Notes: generated from the sequence alone by a model not told the origin. Numbered from the stretch's first letter, positions 1 to 8,701 are shown. The stretch: 64,000 bases of DNA from Mucilaginibacter sp. CSA2-8R (GCF_038806765.1 NZ_CP152389.1:3100001-3164000); one strand, 5' to 3'. Numbers and translations are program-made.

Positions 1-70
1 TGTAAGGATAGTGTGGTGTAGGAAACGGTTAAAAAAAGCAATCACCTCAAACCATACTATCCAAAATTAA

Positions 71-841
71 AAGTCACTACACATCCACTTTAGCCGTCAG
101 TTTATCATTGCTGATGATATTAAACAGCGCCCGAAACAAATTAAAAGCTACCCCAGCCTTCAGCATCAAACCTTTAACTACGCAGGCCAGCACGAAACTC
201 TGCACATTACCCCGCGTGTAATCAGCGTTTTAAAAGCGGTTAAACTCATCAAAGCAAAACCGATTTCGATAGTGATAAGGTTTATAGCGATTTGAAGACA
301 ATATCCAGCCATAAAATCTAATTCCAGAAACGCAGTGTTTTGGGTGTTAACCCGTTTAAAACCTACAAGACGCAAAACCTGATTTTGTTCGCATTAGTTT
401 ACGATCAAAGTGCCGATAATTTTACCACGACGTCGGATTTTGTTTTAATTAAACCAAGCACCGCCAAAAGTAACCTACCTGAAATCTAAATTTACAACAC
501 CGTCAATGCACTATTTTCGGCCGACGGTAAAAGCGTTAAGATGGCCACTTTGGTAAACTGCGGATATGTGCCGCTATATCTGTTACCGACTGCACTGCAT
601 TCGTTTAAGTTGTTTTTTCTGAAAGATATGGCTGACCAGCAAGTCTGCCTGGCAACGTTTTCTGATTAATTTTAGGAACGATGCGATTGATAGGCAGTAC
701 CTTTGTGCTTGCACCATTAACAGCGAAAATAAAAAGCCAAATGAAAATGCAGAAGCCTACTACAAAAAACATCATGGCGATACTTGCCTTGGCGGCTTTG
801 TTGATTGCTATAGCATCCTTATACTTTTTAGAAATATTTAG
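71..841 (+). pseudogene. decayed protein-coding gene, function unknown
   Basis: No intact reading frame is present, but coding-like sequence can be followed through frame shifts. Frame 2 reads from about 71 to 238 (includes FNYAGQHETLHITPRVIS), frame 1 from about 241 to 669 (includes LILFALVYDQSADNFTTTSD and KMATLVNCGYVPLYL), and frame 2 again to the TAG at 839-841 (includes NFRNDAIDRQYLCACTINSE). In-frame stops lie at 319-321 and 487-489. The start may lie before the window. A competing 39-codon ORF (741-860) in another frame encodes a hydrophobic peptide and cannot be excluded. I do not recognise the family. Confidence 0.45.
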
Positions 842-974
842 CCTCCACCCACCGGATTAATTGACTTGTGCAATCAGCAACTCAACAATTTGAATAAGGA
901 ATCACAGCCTGAGGTCGTGTTATCGCCGACCTGCCGCCACACCAGCTTTGCGCTATACATGACACCTATCAACT

Positions 975-1301
975 TTACTTCAAATGCCCTTGTCCAACAA
1001 TTTGATAATAGTCTCCCGGTGCATCTTTTGCAATTAGTAATTTGACAGTATCACCTGTTTTAGTAGTATCGTTGGCAGGTACGCTGTAGTCTGTTTCATA
1101 ACGCTTACCATCAAAGCTATACTGCAAGTACAAAATGGTAGTGCCGTTAGATATTAAACCATGGGCAACCACAGCGTTTACAACAATACCATTTTTAAGC
1201 GCTGTTTCTTTGTTTTTAGAATGCACTGCGCCACTCACAACATATATCGTCAATAGAACAGCATATCCAATAACTGTTATTTTAAATTGTTTATTAATCA
1301 T
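975..1301 (-). CDS. small membrane-anchored or secreted hypothetical protein (DUF3592-like pattern)
   Basis: 108 residues from the ATG at 1301. The longer frame back to 1442 runs through repeat-like DNA (CTATCGTTCGAAATGAC) and looks non-coding, so the inner start is preferred. Residues 6-26 form one hydrophobic segment (ITVIGYAVLLTIYVVSG). The rest is a small beta-rich domain with YLQYSFDGKRYETDY and GDTVKLLIAKDAPGDYYQI. That pattern of a Y-x-F-x-G-x-x-Y strand followed by GDTV resembles DUF3592-type extracytoplasmic domains, but the match is by eye only. It is a single gene on the opposite strand to the decayed gene upstream. Function unknown. Confidence 0.6.
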   Translation of the reverse strand: MINKQFKITVIGYAVLLTIYVVSGAVHSKNKETALKNGIVVNAVVAHGLISNGTTILYLQYSFDGKRYETDYSVPANDTTKTGDTVKLLIAKDAPGDYYQIVGQGHLK

Positions 1302-1536
1302 AAGTTTCACGTCTGCTTTTAAATATAGCAAATTGTACGTGATGTCGTGATTTATTGCTATCGTTCGAAATGACAGCGCGGGAAAGCGACAGGAAGTAAG
1401 GGACAGGATCTGAAATTCAAGAGCCAAGATATAGTCGCTCAATTTCCTTCATCTGCACATCAAAATCATTCACTCATTCAAAATTTACTCATTCGCTCAT
1501 TGGCTTCACTCACAGACTTATCGACGAAACCCAAAA

Positions 1537-2292
1537 CTACTTTTTCCTAAAACCATTCTCCGTCAGCTTTACCTTGCTCATATCCAAGCCCATGGCTGCA
1601 AACTGCTGCGCAATGCCTGAGCGGAATTGTGGTAATTGTACGGGGTTTTTAAGGGTGCTTTGCCAGCCCAGGTAAAGTACCACGGCCTGCAGCTTAAGTT
1701 CTTCGCCCAGTTTGGCAATGGTAGCGGGCGTGGTGAGGCTGCGGTTTTGGCTTAGTATGCCGGCCGACTGCTGCTGCAGCGCCCTGTCCATAGCTGGAGT
1801 AATACCGCTTTGCACGTTATTCACCACCATATAGCCAATTTCGAGGTAGGCGGCCAGTGCCGTGGCGGCATTGTTGGCCGGCAGGCCCGACTCGCGCACC
1901 ATTTGCGAAAACAGCTGCCCGTAACTGGCCTTGCCGCTGCCCAGCGCATTGCTGACGGCCTGTGCCGCCTGCGCATTTTTAGACTGCATTTTGGTCACCA
2001 GATTTTGCACGGTTTGCTGCTGCAAAGCCGCCGAGGGTATATAAGCCAGGTTAACTTTACGCGCCGACGCGCCTGCTGCAGCCGAACTTTTGCCGCTTTT
2101 ACCCCGTGCATTGCGCATGGAAGCCTCGATAGCATTATTATTGAGCAGCACGGTGGTTTGCGAAAGCACCGAACTGGTGAAGTTGTCCATAATTAAATCG
2201 ACCGACTGTTGCGCCTGCACCCGCGGGGCCATCAACACGCCCGAAGCCGCCATGCAGCCCCATAAAATCATTATTTTCCAAGTGGTTTTCAT
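1537..2292 (-). CDS. secreted hypothetical protein (possibly DUF6683 family)
   Basis: 251 residues with a clear Sec signal peptide (n-region MKTTWK, hydrophobic core, APRVQAQQ cleavage region near residue 28). The mature part is helical, Ala/Gln-rich and lacks cysteines. It has a low-complexity basic stretch (RNARGKSGKSSAAAGASARK) around residues 62-80 and then a repeat-free all-alpha region including SYGQLFSQMVRESGLPANNA and YLEIGYMVVNN. The overall layout recalls the uncharacterised DUF6683 proteins of Bacteroidota; this is recollection, not a search. It is monocistronic, with repeat-bearing spacers on both sides, and probably acts in the periplasm or at the cell surface. Confidence 0.75.
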   Translation of the reverse strand: MKTTWKIMILWGCMAASGVLMAPRVQAQQSVDLIMDNFTSSVLSQTTVLLNNNAIEASMRNARGKSGKSSAAAGASARKVNLAYIPSAALQQQTVQNLVTKMQSKNAQAAQAVSNALGSGKASYGQLFSQMVRESGLPANNAATALAAYLEIGYMVVNNVQSGITPAMDRALQQQSAGILSQNRSLTTPATIAKLGEELKLQAVVLYLGWQSTLKNPVQLPQFRSGIAQQFAAMGLDMSKVKLTENGFRKK

Positions 2293-2696
2293 ATACCGGT
2301 ATGGTTGGTTTTACTTATAGGTAACGCAGGGAGTTGAAAATTGATTGCGTTGAGAATGTTTTGATAGTTAAGAGATAATCAATTATTGAGTAGTAAATGA
2401 GCGAATAAATAAGCTTGTCATTTCGAACGATAGTGAGAAATCCTGCTACTTGCGACAAGCTGATTAGCAGTTTAAAATACTAATAAACCGACCGTGGTGT
2501 TGAATTAATTACTGCATTAAATGCATTTGGTTCATGGGAGGTTTTGCATATTAAATTAGTTAGCTCAGCTTAACTTACTTTCAGTCCACATTTATAACCA
2601 TAGACATATTTATTACTGAGCGAGTAGTTTGTGTTAAAGCGCAGCTAATTTGGAGATTAAATTGGCCATGCTGGTGAGAATGGGCCATGCAGTTGC
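2293..2696. other. intergenic spacer with a dispersed short repeat
   Basis: No gene is seen. It carries the short dispersed motif TTTCGAACGATAGTGAGAAA (about 2424-2443), followed by a degraded tail. The remainder is A+T-rich and unremarkable. Confidence 0.5.
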
Positions 2697-3107
2697 TTAA
2701 TAATCTGCAATGAGAAACAACCGGTTACCGTTTGCCATGGCCAATTTGCAAATCTCCAGAATGACATCCATTTCCTCCGCCGCCATTCTTTGAATTTCGG
2801 GCGAGTGTCTGATGTTTTGCAGATAGTTATAAAATTCCGGCAGGCGGTCAATTTCGACCTCACCTTCTATATAATTGCCCAAATATTTGGAATGGTGTAA
2901 CCAATGCCAGCAAAAACGGTACACAAAACTTTCTTCGGGCAGAGCTTTATAATCGGGGCATTGCTCAAAAATCATCAATACACAATGAGACCATACCCCT
3001 ACCTCAAAAACGCATTCGCCCGATGCTGTGCGTTCCCGAAAATAAGCGCCATCAATAGCCGCAATCGATTTTTGTTGAAAAGGCGTAATCAAGTCTATTT
3101 TTTTCAT
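2697..3107 (-). CDS. hypothetical cytoplasmic protein
   Basis: 136 residues beginning MKKIDLITPFQQKSI, without a signal peptide or membrane segment. It is rich in aromatic residues, Cys and His in the centre (VWSHCVLMIFEQC, FVYRFCWHWLHHSKYL) and ends in a helical acidic tail (MAAEEMDVILEICKLAM). Size and composition resemble small immunity-type or stress proteins, but no family is recognised. The ATG follows an A+T-rich leader and there are no co-oriented neighbours close enough for an operon. Confidence 0.65.
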   Translation of the reverse strand: MKKIDLITPFQQKSIAAIDGAYFRERTASGECVFEVGVWSHCVLMIFEQCPDYKALPEESFVYRFCWHWLHHSKYLGNYIEGEVEIDRLPEFYNYLQNIRHSPEIQRMAAEEMDVILEICKLAMANGNRLFLIADY

Positions 3108-3424
3108 ACGATAGGGTTATTAGTCGAGCATTTTTGCCCTCTGATTAGTCTACTATACTGAACGCTCAATTTTAGCATGGCATTTCACATAAACACATCC
3201 AGCAAGTTTTGCTGCTTATCAAGTGATTACCTATATGCAATATAAACGTTATTTATCATGGCTTCTTGACAAAAAATCGGCCTACGTTTTTAGCATCGAA
3301 CGCCACCAGAACGCACTTATATTTCTGTAGGTCCAACTTATTAAAAAATATTAAGAAATATTATCCGACTACAAACAAACGTCAGATTATAGCTGTTTAA
3401 TCAACTCACCATAAGTTATACCAT
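3108..3424. other. divergent intergenic region, A+T-rich
   Basis: This 317-bp spacer separates two divergently transcribed genes and presumably holds both promoters. I see no convincing TAnnTTTG box and no repeat-family member. Confidence 0.4.
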
Positions 3425-3748
3425 ATGAAGAAGCTACTTACCGCGTTTGCTATGCTGATGATAGGCATGAGCACTACTTTTGTACAAGCTCAAACTAAAA
3501 CCCAGAAGGTAGAAACTACTCAAAAAACAATGACTAAATCGGACGGTACGCCCGATATGCGTTATAAGCACAACAAAACTACGACCACTAAAACTGCAAA
3601 ATCATCTACCCAGGTAGACGCGCCGGTTCAAAGCACCAAGGAATCTAAAACTACAATTACCAACCCTACCAAAAAAGACGGTACGCCAGATATGCGTTAT
3701 AAAACCAACAAAAGCACTACCGTAAAAAAGGTAACCCGTAAAAATTAA
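3425..3748 (+). CDS. small secreted basic protein with duplicated DGTPDMRYK motif
   Basis: 107 residues. Residues 1-22 are a Sec signal peptide (MKKLLTAFAMLMIGMSTTFVQAQ). The mature protein is Thr/Lys-rich, predicted disordered, and contains two copies of a short motif: KSDGTPDMRYKHNK and KKDGTPDMRYKTNK, about 45 residues apart, each followed by a Thr-rich basic linker. I recall this DGTPDMRYK motif in other small secreted proteins of Sphingobacteriaceae, but know of no assigned function. It is a single gene closed by two strong hairpins directly downstream, which suggests a well-expressed transcript. Confidence 0.85.
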   Translation: MKKLLTAFAMLMIGMSTTFVQAQTKTQKVETTQKTMTKSDGTPDMRYKHNKTTTTKTAKSSTQVDAPVQSTKESKTTITNPTKKDGTPDMRYKTNKSTTVKKVTRKN

Positions 3749-3799
3749 AACATCAGGCTGTTCGCCTGCACCGGCAACAGCCTGATGTTATTTATATTT
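3749..3799 (+). terminator. intrinsic terminator of the DGTPDMRYK gene
   Basis: A perfect 14-bp stem, AACATCAGGCTGTT (3749-3762) pairing with AACAGCCTGATGTT (3776-3789), starts one base after the stop codon and is followed by a T-rich tract. Confidence 0.85.
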
Positions 3800-3812
3800 T
3801 GATTAATAGTAG

Positions 3813-3854
3813 CCAAAGGGCAATTTCTGTACAGAAGTTGCCCTTTGGTTTTTT
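3813..3854. terminator. second hairpin, near-perfect 18-bp stem
   Basis: CCAAAGGGCAA (3813-3823) pairs with TTGCCCTTTGG (3838-3848). The arms extend inward through a TTTCTGT/ACAGAAG core, and GGTTTTTT follows. It is the typical form of a rho-independent terminator and may act as a backup. Confidence 0.75.
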
Positions 3855-4137
3855 AGCAAAATCTGTTTACTGATAAGTGCGTTTTATGTCGATGAATAAG
3901 CCGGTTTAACTGCAACTAATTTTTAGATGCGCGCATGGTTGACGCTACATAATCTTAGGCAATGCATTATTATTTTGCAAGAATGACACGGAAGTGGTGC
4001 CTAAATTTTGGTCAAACCTGGATTCCAGTTAACATCACATATAGCGGGCGATACCCCTCCCTGCCCTCCCGAGGGAGGGATTAGCTGAATAGGTGCTTTG
4101 GTAAGCAAAAACGAAGTTGCTCGCTGCAACTGCAAGC

Positions 4138-4215
4138 GTCCCGCTTGTGGTAAACAGATTTCCTTAATATCATGCTATTTACCTGTCCGCAACACCACAA
4201 GCCAGAGGATTGCGG
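4138..4215. repeat. REP-like inverted pair (GCAAGC..GCTTGTGG family)
   Basis: TGCAAGCGTCCCGCTTGTGG is followed about 35 bp later by a diverged inverse arm, CCACAAGCCAGAGGATTGCGG. It is the same family as the pairs at 24596, 27901, 28655, 57706, 59775, 61251 and 62951, and here abuts the long hairpin-rich element. Confidence 0.6.
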
Positions 4216-4612
4216 TAGCCAACGGGGCTTGTCACCCTCCCCAGCTTCGGCCGAAAGGCGGGCAGCACTAATTGACCGTGCGGTGGCAAAGGCATTTTAG
4301 ATTTTGCAGAAGCGTACGCACAGCGCGGCGAAGCAGGGGCAAGATATAAGAAGCCTATGGTGCAGCCCGGCTTTGCAGGGTAAAGGCCCTGTGCGTAGAG
4401 AAGCAAGCGGGAGGTGACCTGAATTTTTGGTTACTTTTGTTTCAAGACAAAAGTAACATGCCACTGCGGCATAGAGCAGACTACAGTAAGTAAGCAACCA
4501 CTGCCTCAAATTCAAAAACTACAGAACCAGCGATTTACTTAGCACGTGAGATCAATGCGCTCACTGCAATACTTACACGTACCAAAATTTCTCACTATCG
4601 TTCGAGATGGCA
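4196..4612 (+). repeat. long hairpin-rich interspersed element, copy 1
   Basis: Landmarks in order: CCCCAGCTTCGGCCGAAAGG, TTTTAGATTTTGCAGAAGCG, AGCCCGGCTTTGCAGGGTAA, GAAGCAAGCGGGAGGTGACC. A perfect hairpin follows (GTTACTTTTGT, 4430-4440, with ACAAAAGTAAC, 4447-4457), then a second small hairpin (ATGCC/GGCAT, 4458-4472), and finally GCGATTTACTTAGCACGTG and CTCACTATCGTTCGAGATGG. Related copies are at about 8172, 10349 (inverted), 24735, 49111, 52145 (inverted) and 57848. Short ORFs inside are not conserved between copies. Confidence 0.8.
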
Positions 4613-4690
4613 AGTTAGGCGTTTGTTCACTAAGTCTGTCATTCACTCATTAGCCACACTCCCCCACACATTCAAATTTCCCCCCTTACC

Positions 4691-5137
4691 TCAAACCCCG
4701 CTACCTACCGTAACACCTGGGTTAATACGTAAAATATCGGCAATAAAGGCGCTGCGGTTTTTGGGCGATATAACAATGCTATCGTACCGGTTGTAAGAGA
4801 TTAGGATGCGATTGGCTTTCGACAGTGCCGGCGCTTGCCGGTATAGTTGCGTTTTTTCGATGCGGGTGATGGAGGCAATATTGATGTCTTCGTACTTAAT
4901 AAAGCCGCTGCGTATTTTAAGCATTTCGCCATCGATAGTATAGGTGGTGTTCAGGAGTATTGGCAACGTGAGCACCGCAACGCCTGCCAATAGCAAACCT
5001 GCCGTCATGAACCCGTCGCAGCAAAAACCTACAAAAAGACCTATACCAGAGATGTATAGCAACGGTACGTAGTTGACAAAGCTTACGGCTGACGGGTAAC
5101 GTCGGGGTGTGTTCATGGCGGAAATTGGATGTATCAT
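4691..5137 (-). CDS. PH-domain (bPH_4-like) membrane protein
   Basis: 148 residues. Two closely spaced hydrophobic segments (about 22-42 and 45-62, VNYVPLLYISGIGLFVG and AGLLLAGVAVLTLPILL) are followed by a beta-rich domain: TYTIDGEMLKIRSGFIKYED, IASITRIEKTQ, ALSKANRILISYNR, VISPKNRSAFIADI. The order of a TIDG-x-L-x-I strand, an I-x-x-I-x-x-I-x-x-T strand, S-x-x-R-x-x-I-x-Y and ISPK is that of the short bacterial PH-like domain usually named bPH_4 (DUF1200), attached to a two-helix anchor. An internal Met at residue 8 is an alternative start. Partners are unknown and it is monocistronic. Confidence 0.75.
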   Translation of the reverse strand: MIHPISAMNTPRRYPSAVSFVNYVPLLYISGIGLFVGFCCDGFMTAGLLLAGVAVLTLPILLNTTYTIDGEMLKIRSGFIKYEDINIASITRIEKTQLYRQAPALSKANRILISYNRYDSIVISPKNRSAFIADILRINPGVTVGSGV

Positions 5138-5261
5138 TTGGGTATTATAATATCTTGTTATGTAACCCAGTTATCGGTTGAAGATACTTAAATGTCGTAA
5201 ATTTTAGACTTGTGTAAGGGTAACCAGATTTTTTTTCATCTTAGCTCTTATTAATAAACAC

Positions 5262-5834
5262 ATGAAAAACCTTTTCCTTATCTTATTAGTGTGCGGCAGC
5301 TTTCACGCATTAGCTCAATCGCCGGCAGCTGACACCGCTTTACATACCTTAACCAAAATTGACCTGGGTTTTCAGGGTGTGGGCCTGAGCTACGAGCCAC
5401 GCACCGGCAGTAAAACAACTGTAGATTTTGCGGCGGGTATAGGCGGCGGAAACAAGGTTTCGGAAGACCGTAATGAATACCGGTGGAATATTTTACAGCC
5501 TTCGTTTTACTTTATCATTAACCCTAAGTTTTATTACAACCGGCAAAAACGCATCCGAAAAGGCAAATCCTACTTAAACAATGCCGGTAACTATATTGGC
5601 GCCCGCATCAAATATGTGACCGGCAACGGCTCATCTAACTTCAATTTTGTTACCTATCCTGCGCTGTCGTTTAACGTACATTGGGGTATACAAAGGCCAC
5701 TGGGCCAGCGATGGCTGGTAAACGCCCATGCAGGCTTGGGTTACGCCATTGATGTTAAAAGTGGTTGGGCCAATATCCTCTACCCTGCTATTGATGTTAA
5801 ATTTGCTTACCTGCTGGGCTTGGGCAAAAAGTAG
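5262..5834 (+). CDS. outer-membrane beta-barrel protein, hypothetical
   Basis: 190 residues with a signal peptide (MKNLFLILLVCGSFHALAQS). The mature protein alternates Gly/aromatic strands with short turns: LGFQGVGLSYEPR, FAAGIGGGNKV, FYFIINPKFYYN, NYIGARIKYVTG, NVHWGIQRPLG, LVNAHAGLGYAID, IDVKFAYLLGLGKK. That is the usual look of a small porin-like barrel, about eight strands, in Bacteroidota. A basic loop (NRQKRIRKGK) sits mid-protein. It is a single gene, convergent with the metallopeptidase gene that follows. Substrate or role unknown. Confidence 0.75.
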   Translation: MKNLFLILLVCGSFHALAQSPAADTALHTLTKIDLGFQGVGLSYEPRTGSKTTVDFAAGIGGGNKVSEDRNEYRWNILQPSFYFIINPKFYYNRQKRIRKGKSYLNNAGNYIGARIKYVTGNGSSNFNFVTYPALSFNVHWGIQRPLGQRWLVNAHAGLGYAIDVKSGWANILYPAIDVKFAYLLGLGKK

Positions 5835-6014
5835 GGTTTCCAGTTTTCCAAAAGCTATAAGGTCAGAATTGGATAATGCAGTCGTCCACCGCAGACGCAA
5901 TTTTTGCCGTGATTGCTCAGCGGGCCGATGATGCGGTGGCTTCGTGGTATACACAGGCTTTTTAAGCGTACAACTACTTTATGGTTTGCAACTTACACAG
6001 GTAAAGTAAAGTGC

Positions 6015-7061
6015 TTAATGCACCTTGTTTTGCTGTTGGCGGAATAGGCGTTGCAGCTGCATCATTTTGAGTTGTTCGCGCTGATTAATATGATCGCCGG
6101 TTAAAGGCGGAAAGTTAGTGCCGGAGGCCGCCTCTGGCTCCATGGCGTAACCCATAACATTTAAATCCTCTTTAAAAAAAGCTTCAAGATCAAACGGTTT
6201 GCCCATAATTTCATAAATACGCCTTACAATGGCTTCGCGGCTGGGAGCGTTAAAATTGCGGGTGGTGATGTTATTTCGCATCACACTGTTTTCTTCCGGA
6301 CGGTAAACGCCTTTGGCATGGTAATATCCACCCTCGAAGATGCCTACAATTCCCGCATACCTGGGCCGGTTAAAATAGTGCTTCCATTTAATTGTAGCCG
6401 GGTTGTTACTCGTATCTACATTGGGATAAAATTGAGTAGCAAACAAAGGCCTGTCTTTTTCTTTAGCGACCTCTACATATTCATCGGCCAACAAACCAAA
6501 CGTATGGCCGGTTTCGTGCACAAAGGTGAACTTCATATTGCTATGAACAGAAACCACCGCCAAACCACCGCCAGAACCGCCATAACGACTATCATTTACC
6601 AACACTACGGGTAATTGTATTTGCCAATAGGGCATTATTTTGTCGAGATATTTTGAAACCGTATCATAATTGCCTTCCCGTAATAGCCTGTCGTTTTCGG
6701 AAAAATAAGACTTAAATTTAGTTGCTGTACTTTGCGGGTCTAACTTGTTGAGGGCACCACGCTGATTAGATAGGGCGTAAACCTGATATACATTAAATAC
6801 TTTTTTATAGCGATTGAATGGAGGAACTGAAAATAAATGATCAGTCAATTCCTTTACTTTCCGATCATAATCGCCCCCTACAACCAAGTCTTCTTTAATA
6901 AAACCATCACCTAAAAACACAATATTGGGCCCGCTGGGATCACCTTTCATCAGCACCCTTACTTCGCCATCAGTGTGATATTCGGGCACGCGGTCTTTTT
7001 TACACCCTGTTATAACAACCAGGCCCAGCAAACAGGCCCAAACACAAAATCGGATACGCAT
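6015..7061 (-). CDS. M64-type (IgA peptidase-like) zinc metallopeptidase lipoprotein
   Basis: 348 residues. It is a lipoprotein: hydrophobic segment, then lipobox VVITGC with Cys20, followed by KKDR. The catalytic part starts with IVFLGDGF (residues 48-54), typical of peptidase family M64. It has the zinc motif HETGH (182-186) in the longer signature VHETGHTFGLLADEY, with a nearby acidic residue. NSVMRNN lies downstream, as expected for the Met-turn region. Family members cleave proteins outside the cytoplasm; the lipid anchor places this one in the periplasm or on the outer membrane. It is convergent with the barrel gene and monocistronic. Confidence 0.88.
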   Translation of the reverse strand: MRIRFCVWACLLGLVVITGCKKDRVPEYHTDGEVRVLMKGDPSGPNIVFLGDGFIKEDLVVGGDYDRKVKELTDHLFSVPPFNRYKKVFNVYQVYALSNQRGALNKLDPQSTATKFKSYFSENDRLLREGNYDTVSKYLDKIMPYWQIQLPVVLVNDSRYGGSGGGLAVVSVHSNMKFTFVHETGHTFGLLADEYVEVAKEKDRPLFATQFYPNVDTSNNPATIKWKHYFNRPRYAGIVGIFEGGYYHAKGVYRPEENSVMRNNITTRNFNAPSREAIVRRIYEIMGKPFDLEAFFKEDLNVMGYAMEPEAASGTNFPPLTGDHINQREQLKMMQLQRLFRQQQNKVH

Positions 7062-7121
7062 TGGATAAGTTCAGTTTTAAGGGGCAAGGATACGGATATT
7101 TATTGATGAATGGCCTACAAG

Positions 7122-7165
7122 CCCAAGCCTCCCAGCCCCCTAAAGGGGGAGTTTTTGATTGGCTG
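7122..7165. repeat. CCCCCTTTAGGGGG-type short palindromic repeat
   Basis: AGCCTCCCAGCCCCCTAAAGGGGGAG, given here as AGCCCCCTAAAGGGGGAG, is one of many copies of a short palindrome flanked by purine-rich CTGGGGG. Others lie near 7901, 8022, 10985, 22045, 24705, 48570, 48660, 52490, 52620, 57570, 57825, 59890, 61105, 61362 and 63149. They usually sit just outside gene ends, so a terminator or RNA-stability role is possible. Confidence 0.65.
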
Positions 7166-7314
7166 GGGGGATGGTTTAAATGTAAAGTTTTAATTAATCT
7201 ATTATTTTGATGCGATGCATTATCTGCTATAAGGTACAGCATTGGCCGCATAACCTGCGCGATGCTAAACCTGATGTTTAATATCACTGGAAAGGCAGAC
7301 GACAGATAAGCCGG

Positions 7315-7881
7315 TTACCTTTTTATGCCGAAATCGGCTTTGCGCAGTTTGCACATCCGGCCAGAGCCGTCGGTGGCATGAAAAACGATGCCTTCGAGGT
7401 TTTGCTCTTCTAAAAACTGTTTCAGGCTATCGAACGTCATGGTTTGGGTGTTGATGTTTAATTGGGCATCTCCGTGCTTTACCAATATATGGGCCTCAAA
7501 ACTTTCGGGATTGCTTTGTACTTTGGGTCCGCAAAGCTCATAGGTATTGTCCGTAACCCCATTATTGGCCGCCAGCTGGTCAAAAGCCTCGAACGCATAG
7601 CGGTCTTCTTTGGCGTCGCGGCTGCATTTTAACCAGTGCGGGTGGTGGCCACTTATCGGGTCGGGCTCCTGACAGGCAATGGCGCCTTCCGGGATGGAGC
7701 GGCCCTTTTTTACGTCGTAACGCTTGTAAAGCTCGCCGCCGATGACAGCCATTGCTGTACCATCAAATTTTTGTGTGGCAATACTTCGCCCAAACGCCCA
7801 TTCGTTTTCGGGGTTAATTTCATTAATAACTCTTCCCAAATTTTCGGGATTCTTTTTAAACAAGGTCGAAATTTTCTTCAT
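7315..7881 (-). CDS. RLIG1-like RNA ligase (DUF5565 family)
   Basis: 188 residues, cytoplasmic. Nucleotidyltransferase ligase motifs are visible in order: motif I KFDGTA with the candidate adenylated Lys38, then Arg54 (LYKRYDVKKG), an acidic motif YELCGPK around Glu115, motif IV LEGIVFH (162-168) and motif V CKLRKADFG (177-185). Size, the KxDG signature and the spacing match the compact RNA ligase family of human RLIG1/C12orf29 (formerly DUF5565), which joins 5'-phosphate to 3'-hydroxyl RNA ends using ATP. The bacterial role is not established; RNA repair after damage or toxin cleavage is an inference. The gene stands alone, with palindromic repeats on both flanks. Confidence 0.85.
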   Translation of the reverse strand: MKKISTLFKKNPENLGRVINEINPENEWAFGRSIATQKFDGTAMAVIGGELYKRYDVKKGRSIPEGAIACQEPDPISGHHPHWLKCSRDAKEDRYAFEAFDQLAANNGVTDNTYELCGPKVQSNPESFEAHILVKHGDAQLNINTQTMTFDSLKQFLEEQNLEGIVFHATDGSGRMCKLRKADFGIKR

Positions 7882-8171
7882 TCAGTAAGTTTAAGTGAAT
7901 AGCCCCCCAACCCCCTGAAAGGGATTTTTTTGATTAGCCGGGCGGCATTTAATTCGGGAAGTTAGTAATTTTTGGTTGATTTTTTGGATGGAATAAGATA
8001 CTTAGCGAAACCCCTCCATACCCAAGCCCCCTGAAGGGGGAGTTGTTGATTAGTTGGGCTGCATCTTTTGATTCTGGAAATTATTTAATTCTGTAAATTC
8101 CGGTTAATATTAATCATAGCAGGTTAAACCCCTCCCTGCCCTCCCGAGGGAGGGATGAATTGCGCGGGACC

Positions 8172-8505
8172 TGAGCCGCTCATCAAAAGCGCAAAGGCCC
8201 GCTGTTGCGCCCGGGCCAGCGAGGGCCTTGTGCGGCTGAGAGGTGATCGCAACAGCTAGGCCGTTATTCACCTATTGTTTGTTTTCTACAGGTGTTCATG
8301 AGACCGCTACGCTAAGTCTTGTTTCTTTTGTGGCTATGACAAAAGAAATAGCCTCTCCGGCAATGAGGAGACTACAGTAAATAAACACTCACTGCCTCAA
8401 ATTCAAAAGTGTAGACACAGCGATTTACTTAGCACGTGGAATCAATGCGCTCACTGCAATGCTTACACGTACCAAGATTTCTCACTATCGTTCGAGATGG
8501 CAAGT
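8172..8505 (+). repeat. long hairpin-rich interspersed element, copy 2 (subtype B)
   Basis: Subtype B has GCGCAAAGGCCCGCTGTTGC and GCGAGGGCCTTGTGCGG in place of the AGCCCGGCTTTGCAGGG segment. It then has CCTATTGTTTGTTTTCTACA, the hairpin TTTCTTTTGT-ggctatg-ACAAAAGAAA, CTCCGGCAATGAGGAG, and the shared end GCGATTTACTTAGCACGTGG and CTCACTATCGTTCGAGATGG. Nearly identical to the copy at 24735. Confidence 0.8.
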
Positions 8506-8592
8506 TAGGCGTTTATTCACTCATTCACTCAGTCTATCATTCACTCATTGGCCCCACCGACGTCCTAACTTAAAAAACCCAATATTAAACGC

Positions 8593-8626
8593 AAAAAACC
8601 GACCCTGTGTTACCACGGCCGGTTTT
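8593..8626 (-). terminator. candidate intrinsic terminator for the OmpA gene
   Basis: Read on the minus strand, AAAACCGGCC pairs with GGGTCGGTTTT around a short loop and runs into TTTTTTGCG. It lies about 75 bp past the OmpA stop codon. Confidence 0.55.
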
Positions 8627-8654
8627 CATCAATACTCACTTGTTTAATCACAAT

Positions 8655-8689
8655 CAGGTCGGTGCAGACTATCAAACTGCGCCGACCTG
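8655..8689 (-). terminator. hairpin immediately downstream of the OmpA gene
   Basis: CAGGTCGGTGCAG (8655-8667) pairs with CTGCGCCGACCTG (8677-8689) with one internal mismatch and a 9-nt loop. It sits 12 bp after the stop codon, where it could stabilise or end the transcript. Confidence 0.6.
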
Positions 8690-8701
8690 CATTAATACAG
8701 C

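Noticed and set aside
741..860. 39-codon hydrophobic ORF as a small membrane protein
   Set aside because: It overlaps the decayed gene's third frame segment, which looks more protein-like; not separable without comparison, so only mentioned.
4179..4515. Short ORFs in the spacer before the PH-domain gene, and equivalents at 10610-10851, 24587-24793, 49060-49390, 52134-52546 and 57693-58029
   Set aside because: They lie in the long interspersed element; frames and stops differ between copies, so they are not conserved coding sequence.
7000..7287. 95-codon ORF upstream of and overlapping the M64 gene
   Set aside because: It runs through a palindromic repeat and overlaps the signal peptide region of the lipoprotein gene.
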